A DNA stretch of 52,167 nt from assembly GCF_023284005.1 (NCBI RefSeq), contig NZ_JAKIKS010000030.1, forward strand, positions 1-52,167, in the 5' to 3' direction. Made by a program: the position numbers and the translations under genes. Below the pieces are notes generated by a model. The model had not been told where the DNA came from. It made no database searches and worked only from the letters and a program-made list of their open reading frames with translations. Shown here one piece after another: positions 45,547-52,167 of this stretch; positions within the stretch are counted from its first letter, which is position 1; each line of letters begins with the position of its first letter. Source of the stretch: Shewanella surugensis (GTDB lineage: Bacteria > Pseudomonadota > Gammaproteobacteria > Enterobacterales > Shewanellaceae).

Positions 45547-47055
45547 ATGCACTCTAAGAAACCCTTTTATATTTTAGTTGCCTTATTATTTATCTTAGGT
45601 GTTTCAACCTGTCTTTATCGCAGCGTTGAACATCACGTGCCTTTCCTTCCCGGACAACAGGTACAAAGTTGGGCTGTCGATGCAAAAGTCAGTTTCCAAG
45701 GATCAGGAAAACCCGTTGAAGCCTCTTTTTCATTACCCCAAGATCCTGCCTATGAAGTCTTGGTCGAAAATACTACCTCTCCTGGTTACGGCTTCAGTAT
45801 TAGTAATGCCGATAATCAAGATAAACGTGCCATTTGGTCTAAACGTGCCGCATCCGGTCGACAAGATCTCTATTATAAAGTCACGTTGATCCCCACAGGA
45901 CAAACAAAAATTGCCGCCTCAGAAGAGCCTGACGCGCCAACACCCTATATTTGGCCAGCAACAGAAAAAGCGGCTGCAGAACAAGTAACACAAGAAGTAT
46001 GGGATCACAGTGCCACTAATTTATCTTTTGCCCAACAACTGAATAAAGAGTTCAATGCCACTGAACGTAGCCAAAATGTTGAACTGCTTTTATCCGGTAA
46101 CTCAGCAACCAAGCTCTTTATCAATATCTTACATAATAAAGCCATTCCAGCACGTGAAGTCAGTGGCTTATATTTAGAAGATCAACGTCGCCGACAAGAA
46201 CTGGTTAACTTTGTCGAAATCTATAATGAAGGCCAATGGTATTTATTTAACCCCAATGATGGTACCCAAGGCCGCCCTGAAAACTTACTCTTATGGGGAC
46301 AATCTGGAAAGTCAGTATTGGATGTCATTGGTGGAACCAATTCTCAAGTTAGCTTCTCCATGCTACAAGACACGCGTTCAGCCCTTGCGACCTCTATCGA
46401 TATTTTACGTAATAATGATGCATTAAGCTTTTCTTTGTATCAGTTACCTCTGGAAGAGCAAAGCTTATTTAAAGGCATTTTGCTCATCCCCATTGGGGTG
46501 CTCATGGTGGTTTTCTTGCGAGTACTGATTGGCATTAAGACCTCGGGTACTTTTATGCCTGTATTAATCGCCTTAGCCTTTATTCAAACAACGCTCTTTA
46601 CTGGATTGGTGGGGTTCTTACTCATTGTGGCCTGTGGATTAATGATCCGCGCCTACTTATCCCAATTGAATCTGTTACTCATATCCCGAATATCGGCCGT
46701 CATTATTGTGGTTATTGGGATTATTGGGGTCTTTACCCTGTTATCTTACAAACTCGGCCTAAGTGAAGGCTTAACCATTACCTTCTTTCCGATGATTATT
46801 TTGGCTTGGACCATTGAACGTATGTCCATTTTATGGGAAGAAGAAGGCCCCAAAGAAGTAGTTATTCAAGGAGGAGGAAGCTTATTAGTCGCCACGCTTG
46901 CTTACCTTGCAATGAGCGCGAGCTGGGTACAGCATTGGGTGTTTAACTTCTTGGGGATCCATTTGATAATCCTCGCGTTGGTACTGGTGATGGGCCAATA
47001 TACAGGTTACCGTCTGCTTGAATTAAGACGCTTCAAACCTTTGGCAGGAGAATAA
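45547..47055 (+). CDS. Inactive transglutaminase fused to a 7TM domain
   Basis: 502 residues. An N-terminal membrane helix (PFYILVALLFILGVSTCLYR) leads to a periplasmic transglutaminase-fold part (about 150-260) with ARAVSGLYLE-like region PAREVSGLYLEDQRRRQELV and WYLFNPNDGTQG; the nucleophile Cys is absent (a Ser-Ala-Thr stretch, LSGNSATKLF, stands there). From ~residue 310 come seven hydrophobic segments, starting LFKGILLIPIGVLMVVFLRV. This matches the known 'inactive transglutaminase fused to 7 transmembrane helices' family, always next to the zinc-protease lipoprotein and ATP-grasp ligase. Likely presents or binds a substrate across the inner membrane. Two bases separate it from the next gene. 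Confidence 0.88.
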   Translation: MHSKKPFYILVALLFILGVSTCLYRSVEHHVPFLPGQQVQSWAVDAKVSFQGSGKPVEASFSLPQDPAYEVLVENTTSPGYGFSISNADNQDKRAIWSKRAASGRQDLYYKVTLIPTGQTKIAASEEPDAPTPYIWPATEKAAAEQVTQEVWDHSATNLSFAQQLNKEFNATERSQNVELLLSGNSATKLFINILHNKAIPAREVSGLYLEDQRRRQELVNFVEIYNEGQWYLFNPNDGTQGRPENLLLWGQSGKSVLDVIGGTNSQVSFSMLQDTRSALATSIDILRNNDALSFSLYQLPLEEQSLFKGILLIPIGVLMVVFLRVLIGIKTSGTFMPVLIALAFIQTTLFTGLVGFLLIVACGLMIRAYLSQLNLLLISRISAVIIVVIGIIGVFTLLSYKLGLSEGLTITFFPMIILAWTIERMSILWEEEGPKEVVIQGGGSLLVATLAYLAMSASWVQHWVFNFLGIHLIILALVLVMGQYTGYRLLELRRFKPLAGE

Positions 47056-47057
47056 CC

Positions 47058-48002
47058 ATGATCCTCGCCCGACCTCGCGCACTACGCAAAAATGGTGTAC
47101 TGAGTATGAATAAGCGTAACATTGATTATATTGGTCGATATAACCAACGTAAATTTTATAAACGTGTGGATGATAAACTCAGTACTAAACGTTTAGCCGT
47201 CGCGAATGGCATTGCTGTGCCCGATCTTATTGGAACCATTTTTGTTCAGCACGCCATTAATGATATTCCAAAGATGGTCAGAGGACTGCCTGGGTTTGTC
47301 ATTAAGCCGGCTAAAGGCTCGGGCGGAAAAGGGATTTTAGTGATCACGAAAATGGAAGGCGATCGTTATTTTAAACCTAACGGTGATGAAGTCTTGCACG
47401 ATGAATTATATCGCCATGTCTCCAATGTACTCAGTGGCCTATTCTCTTTGGGCGGTAATCCTGATGTCGCGATTGTCGAAGGCCTGATTCAATTTGATCC
47501 GGTCTTTGAGGGGTACTCTTATGAAGGCGTACCCGATATTCGTTTAATTGTCTTTAAAGGCTTTCCCGTCATGGGAATGTTACGTCTATCCACAGCCGCT
47601 TCTGACGGTAAAGCCAATTTACACCAAGGCGCTGTTGGTGTCGGCATCGATATTGGTACGGGGAAAGGCTTGCACGCAGTCCAATTTGATAATCCATTGG
47701 ACTTTCATCCTGATACTCAGAAGAAGTTAACGGCCATTGCCGTTCCAGAATGGGATACCTTATTGCATACGGCATCTAGAGCCTATGAAATGTCAGGAAT
47801 GGGCTATTTAGGCACTGACATGGTGCTGGATAAAAATCGAGGTCCATTATTGCTGGAATTAAATGCAAGGCCAGGATTAGCGATTCAAATAGCCAATAAT
47901 CGCGGTCTACTCGGTCCCTTACAGCATATTGAACGTTTAGGTGATGAGCCTATGTCTGTCGAAGATCGCGTCACTTATTCAAAAGAGCACTTTTGTTTTT
48001 AA
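47058..48002 (+). CDS. RimK-like ATP-grasp ligase (alpha-L-glutamate ligase-like)
   Basis: 314 residues of the ATP-grasp family labelled alpha-L-glutamate ligase-like. ATP-site elements: GFVIKPAKGSGGKGILVITK, then the central strand GVPDIRLIVFKGFPVMGMLR, and the metal-binding end LLLELNARPGLAIQIANNRG. Such enzymes join an amino acid to a peptide or acid through an acyl phosphate. Cytoplasmic, no signal peptide. ATG 47058 follows GGAGAATAACC. It is translationally close to the 7TM gene. Together the three genes suggest a peptide-like modification made inside and processed outside. Confidence 0.88.
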   Translation: MILARPRALRKNGVLSMNKRNIDYIGRYNQRKFYKRVDDKLSTKRLAVANGIAVPDLIGTIFVQHAINDIPKMVRGLPGFVIKPAKGSGGKGILVITKMEGDRYFKPNGDEVLHDELYRHVSNVLSGLFSLGGNPDVAIVEGLIQFDPVFEGYSYEGVPDIRLIVFKGFPVMGMLRLSTAASDGKANLHQGAVGVGIDIGTGKGLHAVQFDNPLDFHPDTQKKLTAIAVPEWDTLLHTASRAYEMSGMGYLGTDMVLDKNRGPLLLELNARPGLAIQIANNRGLLGPLQHIERLGDEPMSVEDRVTYSKEHFCF

Positions 48003-48045
48003 GGTAACGTTGTTTTCAAGGTGATATTTTTTTCAAGGTTAAATA

Positions 48046-49785
48046 ATGACTCTTGTCGGTTTTAGGCCGATACTTTTACTCCTAAGTATCGGCTTCTCTA
48101 ATATGGCTTTTTCAGCCGTCACGCCCTTATCTCTACTCGTGAAACAATGTTTACAACTTCCCCCATTGTCCACCGGATTAGACCCAAAAACGAGTAAAAA
48201 ATCGGCCGCGTTAGCAGAACGCATGGCCCAGCTCGAGCACCAATTACTCGGTTTTTATAATATTAAAGACAGAGTCAATTATTACAAACAATTTTCCATT
48301 CACAACGATGATAAAGAAAGTTTACTCAATTGCCAGTTTTATCTGAGTGATAATCTACAGCGTTTTTTATTATCCGATCAATTGACTCAATTGCTGCCCC
48401 AGTTATTAAACTCGCCAGATAACGAACTGTCTCAATTAGGCAATCGATTATATCGTTTGCTCTATAACCAGCAAGCAATGGAGACAAAATCAAAATTACA
48501 TACTGCGCAAGCCGCTTTTAAACAGGGATTGGCATCGCAAGCACTGACCTTGAGTTTTAATGGTGATGATTGCCAATTACCGCCTAGAAACATAGCACGA
48601 CTATCAGATCAAAATGAAGAAAAAACACCTTTTAATCAGTCTATCGCCAGCTACCTGTTAAACCAAAGTCAGTCACAATGCCGTAAAAAGGTTTGGCTGG
48701 CTTACCAAGCGCGCACCCTCAAACGCAATACCCCGATACTTAACACTATTTTAGATTTGCAACAAGCCCAAGCAAAGAAAAAAGGCTTTATTGATTACGC
48801 CAGCTTACAAACATCAGCACAAATATTATATTCGCCTATACTCGTTAAAGCATTTTTGAACAGCCAAACACACGCCATCAGGATCACACCTTGGGATCTG
48901 GGGTTCGCACTCAAACATGCCAATAAATCGCCCTTTACTGTCATCAATTCAAGCCGTTTTCTCACCAAAATATACCAAGCTCTAAACCGTTACGGGATCA
49001 GTATTGACATTATCTCGCCTCAAGTTCACCGTGTGTGGCTCAATGGGCGGTTACTGGGCGAACTCTTTATTTCAGCCTCAAAGCACTTTAGTTATCAACC
49101 CATACGTCATTTAGTCGTTGGGCAACAATTCGGACAAATAGAGATCCGCTCAAAAGAGCTAATCTCCAGCTATCACGATGCAAAAAAAATGATCAGCACC
49201 CTGACTATGGCCATTGCCGATCTGGGTAACGGCAGTCATTTTTATTTTAATAATACCTTAGGTGAAACTCACGATAGCGCCAATATTGGCCGTTATTGGT
49301 TACAATATTCACTCACCCAAACCCTCATCGGTGAGCCACAGGCGCACAGCCGAGAAGCCCTCATCCAAGCCTACAGTAAACAACTTCATGTCTTTAGAGC
49401 TAAAGTTGCACTGAATGCATATCAAGATAAAAATCATCTTGCCTTTAATGATTTAAGGCAAGAGTTTAATGATTCTTTTGGCGAGACTTGGCCTCAAGTT
49501 GATAATTATCCCGTCAGTTTCAGCGCTATTGTCGATGAAGGCCCGTTATATTACACGTCACTTTGGCAGCAAAGCCTAGCCCTATATCTATACCAATCGA
49601 CAATGGTCTGCCAAAATCAGAAAGCTATTTTTGATACGTTAATTGTCAATGAAAGTGCGCAAAGCATCAATCAGCGTCTATCTGGGTTATTAAATACGCT
49701 AATGACACCTGTCATACTCATCAAGGATATGAACAAAATGAGCGATGACAAACACACTCCATGTTCCATGACAGAAGTTCAATGA
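48046..49785 (+). CDS. Exported M3 peptidase-like protein lacking the zinc motif
   Basis: 579 residues: signal peptide (MTLVGFRPILLLLSIGFSNM, then AFSAVTP) and a long helical body that resembles thimet-oligopeptidase (M3) architecture: KKKGFIDYASLQTSAQILYS and ITPWDLGFALK match the pre-catalytic region (Gf.dya....s, PWD). Where HEFGHALH would lie there is IADLGNGSHFYFNNTLGETH, with no HExxH, and DSANIGRYWLQYSL stands for the EVPSQ..E.W helix. So an inactive relative is likely; the assignment to M3 is by pattern only. Begins 43 bases after the ATP-grasp gene and should belong to the same operon. Confidence 0.6.
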   Translation: MTLVGFRPILLLLSIGFSNMAFSAVTPLSLLVKQCLQLPPLSTGLDPKTSKKSAALAERMAQLEHQLLGFYNIKDRVNYYKQFSIHNDDKESLLNCQFYLSDNLQRFLLSDQLTQLLPQLLNSPDNELSQLGNRLYRLLYNQQAMETKSKLHTAQAAFKQGLASQALTLSFNGDDCQLPPRNIARLSDQNEEKTPFNQSIASYLLNQSQSQCRKKVWLAYQARTLKRNTPILNTILDLQQAQAKKKGFIDYASLQTSAQILYSPILVKAFLNSQTHAIRITPWDLGFALKHANKSPFTVINSSRFLTKIYQALNRYGISIDIISPQVHRVWLNGRLLGELFISASKHFSYQPIRHLVVGQQFGQIEIRSKELISSYHDAKKMISTLTMAIADLGNGSHFYFNNTLGETHDSANIGRYWLQYSLTQTLIGEPQAHSREALIQAYSKQLHVFRAKVALNAYQDKNHLAFNDLRQEFNDSFGETWPQVDNYPVSFSAIVDEGPLYYTSLWQQSLALYLYQSTMVCQNQKAIFDTLIVNESAQSINQRLSGLLNTLMTPVILIKDMNKMSDDKHTPCSMTEVQ

Positions 49786-49851
49786 CGGAATAAACAGGCT
49801 TAGCCAGAAACTGGGCTAAATAGAATTGCAAACAAGTGAGGATACACCGCT

Positions 49852-50739
49852 ATGGACAGAGCCAAATCAACCTTAGAGCAATGGAGAATACTGCAAGCGG
49901 TTGTCGACTTTGGCGGCTATGCTCAAGCCGCTGAACAGCTGAATAAAAGCCAATCTTCCCTAAATCATGCCGTGGCAAAACTGCAGCAACAATTAGGGGT
50001 GTCACTGCTCGAAGTCCATGGACGTAAGGCGCAGTTAACAGCCAGTGGTGAAGTCTTATTACGCCACTCGCGACATGTTACTCAGTCGGTGAATCACTTA
50101 GAAAGCTTAGCCAGTAACTTACACAAAGGCTGGGAGCCCACGCTGACGCTGGCCAGAGAAATCATCTATCCAATGGATGACTTGATTAATGCTTTAGATG
50201 CTTTTTTACCCCAAAGTAGAGGAACGCGCATCACCATCCTCGACTCTGTCATAACTGGGACTCAAGAACTCATCAAAGAGCAAACTGTCGATTTAGTCAT
50301 TTGTGGCGGCGTCCCGCCTAAAGGTTATCTCGCGGAGCCTTTATGTGATGTCTTTTTCTTACTCGTGTGTCACCCAAGCCACCCTTTAGCCGAGACTCCT
50401 CACATTGAAGATGACAAAATATTGGCCGAGCACCTTCAAGTTGTCATCAAAGATACTGCCCGCAATGAAACATCCGATCTAGGTTGGCTCAAAGCAGAAC
50501 AGCGCTGGACGGTATCGAATTTTCACGAAGCCATAAAAATTTTGAAAAAAGGCATCGGTTTTTGCTGGATCCCTTCTCATCTCATTGACACTGAGCTGGC
50601 CCAAGATGAACTCACTCAACTCACGTTACAAGGCAGTAGTCAGCGAAAAGCCATGCTCAGCTTAGTCATTCCTGATCGAGATAAACAAGGCCCAGCATCT
50701 AAGTTACTCGAGTCATTGATTTTAGAGCAGCACCAATAA
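49852..50739 (+). CDS. LysR-type transcriptional regulator
   Basis: 295 residues. N-terminal winged HTH with LEQWRILQAVVDFGGYAQAA, EQLNKSQSSLNHAVAKLQQQ and LEVHGRKAQLTASGEVLLRH, then an effector-binding periplasmic-type domain (LDSVITGTQELIKEQTVDLV; VSNFHEAIKILKKGIGFCWI). Start ATG 49852 has GAGGATAC ahead. It follows the M3-like gene by 66 bases on the same strand, so it could be the last gene of that operon or separate. The gene it controls is unknown. Confidence 0.9.
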   Translation: MDRAKSTLEQWRILQAVVDFGGYAQAAEQLNKSQSSLNHAVAKLQQQLGVSLLEVHGRKAQLTASGEVLLRHSRHVTQSVNHLESLASNLHKGWEPTLTLAREIIYPMDDLINALDAFLPQSRGTRITILDSVITGTQELIKEQTVDLVICGGVPPKGYLAEPLCDVFFLLVCHPSHPLAETPHIEDDKILAEHLQVVIKDTARNETSDLGWLKAEQRWTVSNFHEAIKILKKGIGFCWIPSHLIDTELAQDELTQLTLQGSSQRKAMLSLVIPDRDKQGPASKLLESLILEQHQ

Positions 50740-50748
50740 ACAATAGGA

Positions 50749-51183
50749 TCAAAGTGACTTCACAAAACAAATTCGCTCTAGCTCTGGATGAGCATACTCA
50801 TCAACGCGTTCAATATCATAGCCATTTCGAATGAGCATGCACAACATGCCTGAAAAACGATTCATTGATTTCACGCGAACACGGGCATAATCTTGCTTTT
50901 TCAACCACTGTTCTTGCACCTCTAGCATCTTTTGCGCAGCGCCACTCTTACGCTGCTCTGGTACCACGCCCCCTAACCAACTATAGAATTCATTTTCATT
51001 TAGGGGGTAGCCCATTTTAAAGCCAACCAGTTCATTATCATTTTCTGTGATTAAAATAAGCGAACCCGCGATCAGTTTCGCTTTCATTTCGTCTTCACTT
51101 AAGAAGCGCTCAAACTCGGGAATGTTATCAAATACACTTATTGCTTCTTCAAACGAGCCTTCTCTTATCATCACTACATCCAA
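50749..51183 (-). CDS. GNAT-family N-acetyltransferase
   Basis: 144 residues, GNAT fold: ELVGFKMGYPLNENEFYSWL, GGVVPEQRKSGAAQKMLEVQ with the acetyl-CoA loop (QRKSGAA, a slightly unusual form), and a C-terminal MLIRNGYDIERVDEYAHPEL. It ends 9 bases from the LysR gene's stop (convergent). Upstream is the intergenic gap shared with the VUT transporter. Acceptor unknown. Confidence 0.82.
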   Translation of the reverse strand: MDVVMIREGSFEEAISVFDNIPEFERFLSEDEMKAKLIAGSLILITENDNELVGFKMGYPLNENEFYSWLGGVVPEQRKSGAAQKMLEVQEQWLKKQDYARVRVKSMNRFSGMLCMLIRNGYDIERVDEYAHPELERICFVKSL

Positions 51184-51360
51184 TCACGTCTACTTTAAAC
51201 AACATAATTAACAATACCATTTATAACAACAAGATACTAATATAGATCCCATCATAAAATGGAGGTAAAAAAGAGAGAATAAGTTGAAAAGACTTTAACT
51301 GCACAATGACTCATTTTTAGCTATGCTTCAATACAAGAAATCAGTATGGAGGAGATCAAT

Positions 51361-51987
51361 ATGGAAACAAGCCAATTTCATTACCGTCTACTCATCGCTA
51401 TTGCCATGTTTTATATGCTCGCGGTGATATCAAGCGATTTACTCACCTATAAAATATTTCAATTAGGCGGTATTAATGGCTCAGCATCACTGATTATTTT
51501 TCCTATCATTTACCTTATTAGTGACATAATAAATGAAGTCTATGGCCGAAAATTAGCGACCTATTTACTCTTTTGCTCTCTAGCAATGGAGTTCATTTTT
51601 GATGTTATATTAAGTCAAATTATCTATTTACCTTCACCTATATCCTTTAAAATGCAATCCGCTTATGAAGCGATACTTGGCCCTTTACCTCATATTTATT
51701 GGGGGCTTATTATCGCCTTAACTATCAGTTCATTAATCAATATCACCATAATGGCTTGGTGGAAAAAGAAATTGAATAATCGTTACTACTTGATGCGCAG
51801 TTTTTGCTCTACTATTATTGGGGTCTTTTTCTTTACGATCATCGGTTACAGCATTTGGTTTTATAACATTAAACCTTTCCCAGACATTGTTGAACTCATT
51901 GGTGTGTCATTCTTTTCAAAAATCGTCATTACTGCCATTATGGTTTGGCCTTCAGCACAAATTGTCAAACACGTCCGCGATAAATAA
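51361..51987 (+). CDS. VUT/YhhQ-family transporter (queuosine precursor type)
   Basis: 208 residues, about six membrane segments. Family marks: AVISSDLLTYKIFQLGG at the N-terminus and PIIYLISDIINEVYGRKLAT, with the conserved D-x-x-NE-x-YG, plus VFFFTIIGYSIWF and a final ITAIMVWPSAQIVKHV. YhhQ-type members import preQ0/preQ1, precursors of queuosine in tRNA. I start at ATG 51361, after GGAGGAG; the frame also has ATG at 51346. No preQ1 riboswitch-like motif was noticed upstream. Inner membrane. Confidence 0.85.
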   Translation: METSQFHYRLLIAIAMFYMLAVISSDLLTYKIFQLGGINGSASLIIFPIIYLISDIINEVYGRKLATYLLFCSLAMEFIFDVILSQIIYLPSPISFKMQSAYEAILGPLPHIYWGLIIALTISSLINITIMAWWKKKLNNRYYLMRSFCSTIIGVFFFTIIGYSIWFYNIKPFPDIVELIGVSFFSKIVITAIMVWPSAQIVKHVRDK

Positions 51988-52167
51988 TGACTGTATTTTC
52001 CATCCATACTTTATGACGAAGCCTCAACAATAAATAAACGGCGGCTTAGTCACTACCTAGTACTTAAACACAGTGAAAATGATCGATTGGATTCACTTCA
52101 AAACGGGTAACTGTTCGCTCGGAAATAACAATGAAAGACTTCTAGCTTTACGGGGTTTCTTACTAAT
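51988..52167. other. Window end, nothing recognised
   Basis: 180 bases after the transporter gene without a gene or clear terminator. The last ~60 bases might start another feature beyond the window. Confidence 0.4.

Noticed and set aside
51184..51345. preQ1 riboswitch before the VUT transporter
   Set aside because: No recognisable small stem-loop with the A-rich pseudoknot tail of preQ1 aptamers; left out.

Overview
The window looks like a chromosomal segment of a Shewanella-like marine gammaproteobacterium. This is inferred from the ruvCAB-yebC-aspS block, cmoAB, and the following zinc-protease / 7TM transglutaminase / ATP-grasp operon, together with AT-rich coding style. No rRNA, tRNA or CRISPR array was found. 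There are two kinds of territory. About 1-34.5 kb is accessory and decaying: remnants of at least six insertion sequences (IS630, IS1111/IS110, two IS3, IS4, ISAs1), two copies of an IS4-related MITE, and more than a dozen genes broken by stops, frameshifts, deletions or insertions. From about 35 kb onward it is mostly intact core genome.

Layout: 1-2.1 kb holds transposase tails and a fragment of an integron. A nitrilase gene cassette on the minus strand is flanked by attC-like sites, one of them abutting the structured 3' non-coding end of an IS1111-type element. 2.1-3.2 kb is a broken IS3 element joined to the 3' end of arsH. 3.3-4.1 kb contains a possible 51-residue membrane protein and a strongly paired non-coding element.

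4.1-8.2 kb is the most unusual part: a tight four-gene operon with a second porphobilinogen synthase (HemB) homologue that lacks the zinc cysteines but keeps both Schiff-base lysines, a flavin aromatic-type hydroxylase, an arylmalonate decarboxylase / maleate isomerase-fold enzyme with a single cysteine on the 'other' side, and an MmgE/PrpD-family enzyme. I do not know a pathway with this set; it may make or break down an aminolevulinate- or pyrrole-derived compound.

8.4-12.2 kb is IS debris, one secreted protein and decayed palindromic repeats. 12.2-34.5 kb is a mixture of small stand-alone genes (GNATs, cupin, PhzF, thioesterase, LysE exporter, RhlE helicase, GFA proteins, amidase, arylsulfotransferase, cytochrome c'-like protein), an EptA-type phosphotransferase fused to a GDPD-like domain, and many pseudogenes.

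35-52 kb: ruvB, ruvA, ruvC, yebC and aspS on the minus strand (recombination and translation); a membrane-anchored triple solute-binding-domain protein; then rightward cmoA-cmoB (tRNA wobble uridine modification); an envelope operon with a retropepsin-like lipoprotein, an inactive transglutaminase 7TM protein, an ATP-grasp ligase and a probable catalytically dead M3-type peptidase; and finally a LysR regulator, a GNAT and a VUT/YhhQ-type transporter.
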